This document shows positions 46,001 to 53,729 of a DNA stretch of 64,000 nucleotides, piece after piece. The stretch is taken from the NCBI RefSeq assembly GCF_001613505.1, contig NZ_BDCM01000016.1, positions 186,001-250,000 of the forward strand, in the 5' to 3' direction. The notes below the pieces were generated by a model. The model searched no databases. It was not told the DNA's origin and saw nothing but the letters and a program-made list of their open reading frames with translations. This DNA comes from Nocardia mikamii NBRC 108933 (GTDB lineage Bacteria > Actinomycetota > Actinomycetes > Mycobacteriales > Mycobacteriaceae). Positions within the stretch are counted from its first letter, which is position 1, and every line of letters starts with the position of its first letter. The position numbers and the translations under genes were made by a program.

Positions 46001-49000
46001 GAGCGGGCGACGGTCGTTCGTCTTCTACTTCCGGCGAGCGGGGGAGTGGGTGCGCAATGCCAGCGGCGTGCTGGCCCCCGCGTGGGACGGCGGCGACGCG
46101 CTGCTGGAGCGCCTGCGCGACGAGCCGTGGCCGCCCGCCGACGCCGAAATACTCGATACCGCATGGATTCCCGAGCAGATCGCCACCGGATCCGGCCTCG
46201 AGTACGGTCCGGCGTTCCTCGGGGTCGAGACCGCGTGGCAGCGGGACGGGACGGTCTTCTCCGAGATCGCCCTGAACACCGTGGCCGCATCCGATCCGGA
46301 ACGGTTCGACCTGCATCCGGCGCTGCTCGATCTGGTGATGCACGCCGGTCTGGCCGGACTCGTCTGGCGCGATCAGGACGGCGACCCGGATACCGGCCGG
46401 CTGCTGTTCCGCTGGGGTGGGGCACGGCTGCATCAGCCGCTGGTCAAGGCGACGCGGTTGCGCGTCATCGCCGTTGCCTCCGGGCCGGAGACGATCTCGG
46501 TGGCGACGGTGGACGATTCGGGCCGGCCGGTCGTCTCCGTCGACGCGGTCGTCATGCGGCCCTACGACGTGCAACAGTTGCGCGGCACCATGAGCGCGGA
46601 CGACGCCGGTCTCTACGAGCTTCGGTGGACGCCCATCGCGGCGCCGCCGACCGTCTCCCCGAACCGGATGGCCGTACTCGGTTCCGAGCCGATCGCCGGA
46701 ATCGGCGGGTGTTATGCGCGGCCTGCGGAAGTCGCTGGGGCACAGCCGATTCCGGAAACCGTCGTCTGGCGACCGGACGTCGGATCCGCATCCGGCGACC
46801 CGGCGGCCGTCCGCGCGCGCCTGGAGTCGGTGCTGGCGACGGTGCAGTCCTGGCTGGCCGAAGAACGCCTGGCCGAGACCCGGTTGATCGTGATGACGGG
46901 CAACGGCGCCGCGCTGCCCGGCGAGACACCGGATCCCGCCGCGGCGGCCGTGCGGGGGCTGATCCGCAGCGCCCAATCCGAATATCCGGACCGGTTCGTC
47001 CTCGTCGACGCCGACGACTCCTCGGCCGCGCTCCGGGACGCTCGGACGGTCCTCGACGCGGTGCTCGCGGTGGACGAGCCGCAGGCCGCGACGCGACGCG
47101 GAGCAGTACTCGTGCCCAGGCTGGCGCGAGTGCGCGACGAGCACCGGCGAGAGCCCGCGTTCGGCGCGGGCACCGTTCTGATCACCGGTGGTACCGGAGG
47201 TCTCGGTGCCCTTGTCGCCCGTCACCTGGTCTCCGCGCACGGCGTCCGTCGGCTGCTGCTGGTCTCGAGGCGAGGCGAGAAGGCCCCCGGTGCACCGGAA
47301 TTGGCCGCGGAACTCGCGGAGGCCGGCGCCATCGTCGAGGTGGCGGCCTGTGACGTCGGAGATCGGGCGGCCGTGCGCGCGCTGCTCGGCTCGATTGCGC
47401 CCGAGCATCCACTGACCGCGGTCATCCACGCGGCCGGCGTGCTCGACGACGCCACCCTCGCCGGACTCGACGCCGAGCAACTGCGGCGGGTTTTCGACGC
47501 GAAGGCCGCCGCCGCCCACCACCTGCACGAACTCACCGGTGACCTGTCGGCATTCGTGCTGTTCTCCTCCGTCGCGGCGACGATCGGATCGGCCGGCCAG
47601 GCGAACTATGCGGCCGCCAACGCCTGTCTCGACGCGCTGGCCCACGCCCGGCGGGCCGCGGGGCTGCCCGCGGTGTCGCTGGGGTGGGGACCGTGGAACT
47701 CCGCCGGCGGAATGGCCGGCGATCTGGACCGCAGCGCCGTCGCGCGCTGGGAGCGGCTCGGTCTGCGCCCGCTCGGCGACGCCGAAGGTCTGCGACTGTT
47801 CGACGCCGCCGTCGGTCGCGGCGACGCGCACGCGGTGGCGATGCGGTTCGATTCGGCGCAGCTGCGGCGCGAAGCCCGCCACGGTGTGGTGCCCGCGGCG
47901 CTGCGCGACTTCCTGCCCCGGACCGCGGACCGGACCACGGACCGGCCCACAGCCGCATCCGGCGCGTTGGGCGCTCGCCTGAGCGAGGTTCCGGACAGCG
48001 CCCGCGCGGAAGTGGTGCTCGAGTTGGTCCGGGAACACGCGGCCGCCGTGCTCGGCCACGCTTCTGCCGCGGACGTCGACCCGGGGGCGCGTTTCGACGC
48101 CCTGGGATTCGACTCGCTCGGCGGCGTGGAATTCCGCAACCGACTGTCGAAGGCCACCGGCGTGCAGCTGCCGTCGACCCTGGTCTTCGATCACCCGACC
48201 GCCGACGCGGTCGCCGCTCTGCTGCGCGCCAAGATCGAGGGCACCGACTCCGCCCGCCCGGCCCGCGCGCCCCGGCGGGCCCGCGCGGACGAACCCATCG
48301 CGATCGTCGGCATGAGCTGTCGATTCCCGGGCGGCGCCGACAGCCCTGAGCAGTTGTGGGATCTCGTGTCCTCGGGGACCGATGCCACCACCGAATTCCC
48401 GCACGATCGCGGGTGGGATCTGGCGCGGCTGATCGACCCCGACCCCGGCAAGCCCGGCACGGTGTACAGCCGCGGTGGTGGATTCCTCGGCGCCGCAGGC
48501 GATTTCGACGCCGGATTCTTCGGCATCAGCCCGCGTGAGGCGCTGGCGATGGACCCGCAGCAGCGACTGCTGCTGGAAACGTCCTGGGAAGCGCTGGAAC
48601 GCTCCGGCATCGACCCGATGACGTTGCGCGGCAGCGATACCGGTGTCTTCGCGGGCGCCTGCGCCTCGGGCTATGTCGATCACGTGACCGGCGACCTGGA
48701 AGGGTTCCGCCTGACCGGCACCACCCACAGCGTGGTCTCCGGGCGCGTCGCCTACGTCTTCGGGTTGGAGGGGCCGGCGGTCACGATCGACACCGCCTGC
48801 TCGTCGTCGCTGGTGGCGTTGCATCTGGCGTGTCAGGCGCTGCGTCAGGGCGAAACGTCGCTGGCGCTGGCCGGTGGTGTGACCGTCGCGGCCACTCCTT
48901 ATCTTTCCGTCGATTTCGCGCGGCAGCGCGGCCTGTCACCGGACGGCCGGTGCAAGGCGTTCTCCGCCGCGGCCGACGGTGTCGCGTTCTCCGAGGGTGT

Positions 49001-52000
49001 CGGCGTCCTGGTGCTCGAGCGGTTGTCGGATGCGCAGCGGCAGGGGCACGAGATCCTGGCGGTGATCCGGGGCAGCGCGGTGAACCAGGACGGTGCGAGC
49101 AACGGCCTGACCGCGCCGAACGGCCCCTCGCAGGAGCGAGTGATCGGCCAAGCCCTCGCGGCCGCCGGACTCACACCCGCCGATGTCGACGCGGTGGAGG
49201 CGCACGGGACCGGCACCCCACTGGGCGATCCGATCGAGGCCAACGCGTTGATCGCCGCCTACGGTCGCGACCGTGGGGAGCGCGAGCCGCTGCGCGTCGG
49301 TTCGATCAAGTCGAATATCGGTCACACCGTCGCGGCCGCCGGTGTCGGTGGCGTGATCAAGATGGTGCAGGCGTTGCGTCACGAAACCCTGCCACCGACC
49401 CTGCACGCGGAAACTCCTTCACCGCACGTGGATTGGTCCGCGGGACAGGTGCGTCTGCTGTCCCGCGCCGAACCCTGGCGGGCCGGGAAGACCGTTCGGC
49501 GGGCGGGTGTCTCCTCGTTCGGTGTCAGCGGTACGAACGCCCATCTGATCGTCGAGGAGGCACCTGCCCCGCCACCGCCGGCCTCGGCGCCGGCCGCCGA
49601 CGGCCCGCGCCTGCCGATGCCCTGGCTGGTGTCGGCCAAGAGCGAGACCGCGCTCGCGGCGCAGGCGGCGAAACTGCGGCAGTGGCTGGACGAGCACGCC
49701 GGCGCCGCCCCGGCGGACGTGGCCTATTCGCTGCTCACCACCCGTACGCAGCACGAGTTCCGGGCGGTGGTGCTCGGCGGTGAGCGCGACGAACTGCTCA
49801 CCGCGCTGTCTCGACTCGCGGCCGGAAACGCCACTCCCGCAGTCGTTTCCGGCTCGGTGCGCTCCGGGAAGACCGCATTCCTGTTCACCGGTCAGGGCGC
49901 GCAGCGCGCCGGTATGGGCGCCGGACTGGCCGCGGCGTTCCCGGTGTTCGATGCGGCGCTGGACGAGGTCTGCGCCCGATTCGATCCGCTGCTGGGATGT
50001 TCGCTGCGGCAGGTGATGTTCACCGGCCGTGCGGACGATCAGGACGCAGCCGCACCGGACGGGGGAGTGGATCGGACCCGGCTGACGCAGCCGGCCCTGT
50101 TCGCGTTCGAGGTGGCGCTGTACCGGCTCGTCGAGTCGTTCGGCGTGGTCCCCGACCTGCTGATCGGGCATTCCATCGGGGAACTGGCCGCCGCGTATGT
50201 CGCCGGGGTGTGGTCGCTCGACGATGCCTGCACACTGGTGGCGGCTCGCGGCCGGTTGATGGACGCGCTGCCGCCGGGCGGGGCGATGCTGGCGATCGCC
50301 GCGCCCGAAACCGACGTGGCCACGGCGATCGAGGCTTTCGGTGACCGCGTGTCCCTGGCCGCGGTGAATTCCCCCGGCGCCGTGGTCGTTTCGGGTGACG
50401 AGGACGTCGTCACGCGGCTCGATCGGCAGTTCTCCGGCGCGGGACGCAGGACCAGCCGTCTGCGGGTGTCGCATGCCTTCCATTCCGCTCGGATGGAGCC
50501 GATGCTGGCCGAATTCCGTGCCGTCGCGAACGGCATCACCTTCCATGAACCGCGAATCCCGTTGGTGTCGAATGTTTCCGGTGCCGTCGCCGGTGACGAG
50601 ATCGCGGACCCGGGCTATTGGACGTCGCAGGTGCGGGCCGCGGTCCGGTTCGCGCCGGGTGTCGACACATTGGTCGCCGCGGGTGCGCGCCGGTTCCTCG
50701 AGATCGGGCCCGATGCGGTGCTGGCGGCGATGACGCGGCAGACGCTCACCGAGGAGGTCGAGCAGCGGTCCATGGTCGCCGCGGCGGCCCGCCGCGACCA
50801 CGACGAGGTCGAGCAGTTCCTGACGATGCTCGCTCACGCCCACACCGCCGGACTGGCCGTCGACTGGAATCAGCTGTTCGTGGGCCGCCAGGTGTCACGA
50901 ATCGCGTTGCCCACCTATGCGTTCGACCACCGCAGGTACTGGCTGGAGCCGCCTCGTGCGGACCGTCCGGCCGCATCGGAGCATCCACTGCTCACCGATG
51001 TGGTGCGGGTGGCCGACCGCGACGAATGGCTGTTCACCGGCCGGCTCGACCAGCGAACCCATCCGTGGCTCGCCGACCACACCACCTACGGTGTCGTGCT
51101 CGTACCGAGTGCCGCGCTGATGGAGATGCTGGTGGTCGCGGGCGAGCGCATCGGTTGTGCCGCGGTGGAGGAGTTGACCCTCGAGGCGCCGATCCTGCCC
51201 CCCGCCGAGGGCGAGGTCGAACTTCAGGTGCTGGTGCGGGAACCGGACGCCACGGGACGCCGTTCGTTCACAGTCCACTACCGCCGGACCGACGGGCCCG
51301 ATCGCGAATGGCCCCGGAACGCCAGCGGCGTGCTGAGCGCCGAGCAGCTCACCGATATCGGACTCGTGGATATGCTGCGCACCGAGCCGTGGCCACCCGT
51401 CGACGCCGAACCGGTGGACACCGACTGGATTCCGGCGCAGGTGGCGCGGGCCGCCGGACTGGAATACGGACCGTCGTTCATCGGCGTCGAGGCGGCCTGG
51501 CGCAGCGGCGACACCGTCTTCTCCGAGGTCGCGTTGAACGGGGAGGTTCCGGCCGAGGGGTTCCGGCTGCATCCGGCGTTGTTCGACATGGTCATGCATG
51601 CCGGGCTCGCCTGCCTGATCTGGCCGGACCACCAGGGCAATCCGGCCGAGGGCAAACTCCTTTTCCGCTGGGGCGCAACGCAGATTCACCGCACCGCGCC
51701 GGTCGGCTCCCTGCGGGTGATGGCGGTTCGACGCAGCAGCGAGGCGATCAGCGTCGTGGCCGTCGACCAGGACGGCAATGTGGTGGTGAGCATCGACGAA
51801 GTGGTCATGCGCTCCTACGACGTCCAGCAGTTCCGGGCCACGCTCTCGGGCGGGCGGGCCGCGCGATACGGAATACGTTGGACGGCAGTCGAAGTCCCGG
51901 CGACGGCATCGCTCGGCAGTACGGTTCTGTTGGGCGCTGCGGGGGTGTCCGGCATCGAGGAGCGTTATCCGGATCAGGCGGCCCTCGCTGCCCGTGCGAC

Positions 52001-53729
52001 GGCTCCCGAGGTGGTGGTGTGGTCCGAACATGCTGTGGTGCAGGGGGATTCACCACAGGCCACGCGCGATCGGGTGAAGACCGCGTTGCGGGTGGTGCGC
52101 GAGTGGCTGGCCGACGAGCGTGTCGCGCGGTCGCGGCTGGTCGTGGTGACCAGCCGTGCGGCGACGCTGCCCGGCGAGATCCCCGACGCCGCGTCGGCGG
52201 CCGTATGGGGATTGGTCCGGAGCGCTCAAACCGAATATCCCGGACGGATCGTGCTGCTCGATACAGACGCGGCGGCGATTCCGGCCGGTACCGTCCGGGC
52301 CGCGATCGCCACCGGCGAACCACAACTGGCGGTTCGCGGCGATCGCTTCCTGGCCCCGCGGCTCGAGCCGCTGGCCGCGCACCCGGCCGAGACGGTGTCG
52401 TTCGGCGACGGCACGGTCCTGATCACCGGTGGGACCGGCGGGCTGGGTGCCCTGCTGGCGCGGCACCTGGTGACCGCACACGGGGTGCGCCGACTGCTGC
52501 TGGTCTCCCGCCGTGGTGACCGTGCGGACGGTGCGGCGGAACTGTCCGCGGAATTGTCCCGGCTCGGCGCGCAAGTGCGGATCGCCGCTTGCGATGTGAG
52601 CGACCGTGCCGCAGTGCGTGATCTGCTGACCGACGAGACGCGCGACTATCCGCTCACCGCCGTCGTCCACACCGCGGGCGTTCTCGACGACAGCGCGTTC
52701 CACACCCTCACCGACGAGGGCGTCGACCGGGTGCTCGCGGCCAAGGCCGAGGCGGCGTGGCATCTGCACGAGCTCACCACGGGCATGGATCTGTCCGCGT
52801 TCGTGCTGTTCTCGTCGATCGCCGGAGCGATCGGCTCGGCCGGACAGGCGAATTACGCGGCCGCGAACAGCTTCCTGGACGCCCTGGCGGTCCGGCGCCG
52901 CGCCGAGGGGCTGGCCGCCCTGTCGCTCGCATGGGGGCCGTGGCAGCAGGACATCGGCATGACCGGGGTGCTGGACCGCACCGCGCTGGCGCGGCTGGAA
53001 CGTCTGGGGCTGGCTCCGCTGGACCGCGCCGAGGGTTTGCGCTTGTTCGACGAATCGCTCATCGCGGCCGAACCGGCGCCGGTGCTGGTGCACTTGGACA
53101 CCGACACGCTGCGCATGGAGGCGCACACCGGCTCGATACCGGCGGTGCTGCGCGGATTCGTCCGCACCTCCGGCCGGACGGCCACCGCCGCGCGCGGTGA
53201 CGTCTCGCTCGGGGAGCGTCTGCACGGGGTCGCGCAGGAGAAGCGGCGCGGGGTCGTTCTCGATCTCGTGCGCGAGAACGTCGCGGCGGTACTGGGTTAC
53301 GGCTCGGCCGACGATATCGGCGCCGACCGCGGTTTCAGCGAACTCGGCTTCGATTCGCTCGGCGGAGTGGAGTTCCGCAATCGGCTGTCGAAGGTGACAG
53401 GGCTGTCGCTGCCCTCGACCCTGGTGTTCGACTATCCGACGGCGGCCGAAGTCGCCGACTATCTGCTGGCGCAAACCACCGTGACGACGCCACAGTCGCC
53501 GACATCGGTGGGGACGCCCGACGACATCGCGCGGCTCGAGGCACTGCTCGAGCGCATCATCACCGGTGGTGACGGCAACGACCGGACCGTGGCCGGACTG
53601 CGGGGCGTCAGCGACCGCCTGCGCCGTTTCCTGGGGGGCACGTCGTCGGAGGGTGACTACGACGACCTCGAATTCACTTCCGACAGTGAGCTTTTCGATT
53701 TGATCGACGAGGAGTTTGGCCCCGCATGA
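40074..53729 (+). CDS. Type I modular PKS: loading module and modules 1-2
   Basis: A 4551-residue polyketide synthase that begins directly with a ketosynthase. Loading module: KSQ (DSAQASS; Gln162 replaces the catalytic Cys, so it decarboxylates), AT with GHSQG (S608) and YASH (methylmalonyl-CoA type), and ACP (GFDSVSG, S946). Modules 1 and 2 are each KS-AT-DH-KR-ACP. KS active cysteines are C1173 and C2909. ATs have GHSVG/GHSIG and HAFH (malonyl-CoA). DHs have HxxxGxxxxP (H1919, about H3669) and HPAL(L/F)D. KRs have TGGTGGLG, VLDD (B-type) and NYAAAN. The C-terminus (about 4480-4551) is a docking domain. GTG start with GAGGAAGGA. It overlaps the next gene by ATGA. Confidence 0.95.
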   Translation: MTGSANAVAIVGMSCRMPGAADLDGYWQLLRDGRAAIGAAPAGRENITERAGFLSTAGDFDADFFGISPTEARAIDPQQLLALELGWEALEDAGFTATASDGRRYGVFLGCTGSDFAELLASQGGPGVGRHSLWGVGRGIIANRVSNYFGFGGPSVLVDSAQASSLVAVHLACESLRSGESELALAGGLNLILSPTSSERIEQFGAQSALGACYTFDARADGFVRGEGGAMVVLKPLDRAIADGDRIHAVIRGSAVATGNERRVLSAPSADAQAAAIRTALTAAGVDAPSVQYVELHGTGTPAGDPVEAAALGDTYGPDRDTPLAVGSVKTNIGHLEGASGIAGLVKTVLCLSRRELVASLNFETPNPRIPLGDLGLRVVTDTESWPAAAVRRAGVSSFGMGGSNAHVIVEEAPVVGPATADDDTGAVAWVVSARSEGGVRAQAARLREWLLRHPEPTAADVGFSLLTTRARMEWRGGVVGRDRDDLLAGLAALADPAAPAVAFEPAVGRAAPRRIAFVFPGQGSQWEGMALGLLDAGGAFAESIAECDAALAPYVDWSLTAVLRGAHDAPPLDRVDVVQPVLFAVMVSLARMWRAAGVEPDVVIGHSQGEIAAAHIAGGLSLSDAARVVALRSRAVAEELAGQGGMASIGLGADALRTRLSAYGDRLSMAAVNGPAQSVIAGDVEAVAEFVAACAGDGVWARRIPVDYASHSKAVERLRARLLTELAPIRPRSGAVPMVSTVTAERVDTAELDADYWYRSLREPVRFADAVTALIADGVDGFVEASPHPVLTMGVGVTAEAAGAGAEVAVVGSLRRGEGGPERFLASLAQAFCAGMPVAPRALVPGGTRVDLPPYAFQRRTVASGTPVARAANAARIPEVEAHSDEQTAARDDTSLARRLRDAPEYQHDALVLDIVREQAAAVLGHESAEAIHPTLPFTEFGFDSVSGVQLQKRLTRATGIPLPASLVFDHPTATAVATLLRERITGAERGHRRAARRGAADEPIAIVGMSARFPGGVRSAQDLWDLVAAGRDAIGEFPSDRGWDLDRLFDPDPGKPGTVYTRHGGFLSGAADFDPGFFGISPREALAMDPQQRLLLETSWEALENAGIDPTSLRGSDTGVFVGACSSGYAGRVTGDLEGFRLTGTSHSVISGRVAYVFGLEGPAVTVDTACSSSLVALHLACQALRQGDSSLVLAGGVTVAASPYLYVDFARQRGLAPDGRCKAFSAAADGVAWSEGSGVLVLERLSDAQRLGHDIVAVVRGSAVNQDGASNGLTAPNGPSQERVIAQALANAGLSAGDVDAVEAHGTGTTLGDPIEAQALIAAYGHDRGEPLRIGSLKSNIGHTVAAAGVAGVIKMVQALRHERLPRTLHADTASPHVDWAAGAVRLLTDAEPWPTGDRVRRAGVSSFGISGTNAHVILEEAPAAQSVESAAAQPDTEVASIPLLVSGKGEPGLRAQAATLHTWLSERPQADIAEVAHALATERAQLDSRSVVFGRDRDEVLARLADLAAGRPGIDIVEGVAGSGRTAFLFTGQGAQRIGMGAGLYEAFPVFADALDSVCARFDPVLSHPLREVMFGDAAMLDRTEFTQPALFAFEVAMYRLLESFGVTADVLIGHSVGELAAAHLAGLWSLADACRLVAARGRLMGALPGGGAMLAVAATEAEVNDAVAEHPGRVSVAAVNAPGALVVSGDEEVIGRIEARFAERGAKTTRLRVGHAFHSHRMDPMLAEFESVAEELTYHGPRLPMVSNVSGQLAGDDILEPAYWVRQVRAAVRFAPGIETLAASGVRRFLELGPDAVLAALTRRSLPETADSTVAAAARRDHDETRQLLTMLAHAHVAGARVDWTPLFGRRPRRRVPLPTYAFRHQRFWLPPRENAGDPSAHPLLTGVMPVAGTDEFVFTGRFSLASDPWVADHMTYGTVVLPSATLVEFLLVAGGRIGCGVLDELTLEAPILPSGGDEVELQVSVREPDPSGRRSFVFYFRRAGEWVRNASGVLAPAWDGGDALLERLRDEPWPPADAEILDTAWIPEQIATGSGLEYGPAFLGVETAWQRDGTVFSEIALNTVAASDPERFDLHPALLDLVMHAGLAGLVWRDQDGDPDTGRLLFRWGGARLHQPLVKATRLRVIAVASGPETISVATVDDSGRPVVSVDAVVMRPYDVQQLRGTMSADDAGLYELRWTPIAAPPTVSPNRMAVLGSEPIAGIGGCYARPAEVAGAQPIPETVVWRPDVGSASGDPAAVRARLESVLATVQSWLAEERLAETRLIVMTGNGAALPGETPDPAAAAVRGLIRSAQSEYPDRFVLVDADDSSAALRDARTVLDAVLAVDEPQAATRRGAVLVPRLARVRDEHRREPAFGAGTVLITGGTGGLGALVARHLVSAHGVRRLLLVSRRGEKAPGAPELAAELAEAGAIVEVAACDVGDRAAVRALLGSIAPEHPLTAVIHAAGVLDDATLAGLDAEQLRRVFDAKAAAAHHLHELTGDLSAFVLFSSVAATIGSAGQANYAAANACLDALAHARRAAGLPAVSLGWGPWNSAGGMAGDLDRSAVARWERLGLRPLGDAEGLRLFDAAVGRGDAHAVAMRFDSAQLRREARHGVVPAALRDFLPRTADRTTDRPTAASGALGARLSEVPDSARAEVVLELVREHAAAVLGHASAADVDPGARFDALGFDSLGGVEFRNRLSKATGVQLPSTLVFDHPTADAVAALLRAKIEGTDSARPARAPRRARADEPIAIVGMSCRFPGGADSPEQLWDLVSSGTDATTEFPHDRGWDLARLIDPDPGKPGTVYSRGGGFLGAAGDFDAGFFGISPREALAMDPQQRLLLETSWEALERSGIDPMTLRGSDTGVFAGACASGYVDHVTGDLEGFRLTGTTHSVVSGRVAYVFGLEGPAVTIDTACSSSLVALHLACQALRQGETSLALAGGVTVAATPYLSVDFARQRGLSPDGRCKAFSAAADGVAFSEGVGVLVLERLSDAQRQGHEILAVIRGSAVNQDGASNGLTAPNGPSQERVIGQALAAAGLTPADVDAVEAHGTGTPLGDPIEANALIAAYGRDRGEREPLRVGSIKSNIGHTVAAAGVGGVIKMVQALRHETLPPTLHAETPSPHVDWSAGQVRLLSRAEPWRAGKTVRRAGVSSFGVSGTNAHLIVEEAPAPPPPASAPAADGPRLPMPWLVSAKSETALAAQAAKLRQWLDEHAGAAPADVAYSLLTTRTQHEFRAVVLGGERDELLTALSRLAAGNATPAVVSGSVRSGKTAFLFTGQGAQRAGMGAGLAAAFPVFDAALDEVCARFDPLLGCSLRQVMFTGRADDQDAAAPDGGVDRTRLTQPALFAFEVALYRLVESFGVVPDLLIGHSIGELAAAYVAGVWSLDDACTLVAARGRLMDALPPGGAMLAIAAPETDVATAIEAFGDRVSLAAVNSPGAVVVSGDEDVVTRLDRQFSGAGRRTSRLRVSHAFHSARMEPMLAEFRAVANGITFHEPRIPLVSNVSGAVAGDEIADPGYWTSQVRAAVRFAPGVDTLVAAGARRFLEIGPDAVLAAMTRQTLTEEVEQRSMVAAAARRDHDEVEQFLTMLAHAHTAGLAVDWNQLFVGRQVSRIALPTYAFDHRRYWLEPPRADRPAASEHPLLTDVVRVADRDEWLFTGRLDQRTHPWLADHTTYGVVLVPSAALMEMLVVAGERIGCAAVEELTLEAPILPPAEGEVELQVLVREPDATGRRSFTVHYRRTDGPDREWPRNASGVLSAEQLTDIGLVDMLRTEPWPPVDAEPVDTDWIPAQVARAAGLEYGPSFIGVEAAWRSGDTVFSEVALNGEVPAEGFRLHPALFDMVMHAGLACLIWPDHQGNPAEGKLLFRWGATQIHRTAPVGSLRVMAVRRSSEAISVVAVDQDGNVVVSIDEVVMRSYDVQQFRATLSGGRAARYGIRWTAVEVPATASLGSTVLLGAAGVSGIEERYPDQAALAARATAPEVVVWSEHAVVQGDSPQATRDRVKTALRVVREWLADERVARSRLVVVTSRAATLPGEIPDAASAAVWGLVRSAQTEYPGRIVLLDTDAAAIPAGTVRAAIATGEPQLAVRGDRFLAPRLEPLAAHPAETVSFGDGTVLITGGTGGLGALLARHLVTAHGVRRLLLVSRRGDRADGAAELSAELSRLGAQVRIAACDVSDRAAVRDLLTDETRDYPLTAVVHTAGVLDDSAFHTLTDEGVDRVLAAKAEAAWHLHELTTGMDLSAFVLFSSIAGAIGSAGQANYAAANSFLDALAVRRRAEGLAALSLAWGPWQQDIGMTGVLDRTALARLERLGLAPLDRAEGLRLFDESLIAAEPAPVLVHLDTDTLRMEAHTGSIPAVLRGFVRTSGRTATAARGDVSLGERLHGVAQEKRRGVVLDLVRENVAAVLGYGSADDIGADRGFSELGFDSLGGVEFRNRLSKVTGLSLPSTLVFDYPTAAEVADYLLAQTTVTTPQSPTSVGTPDDIARLEALLERIITGGDGNDRTVAGLRGVSDRLRRFLGGTSSEGDYDDLEFTSDSELFDLIDEEFGPA

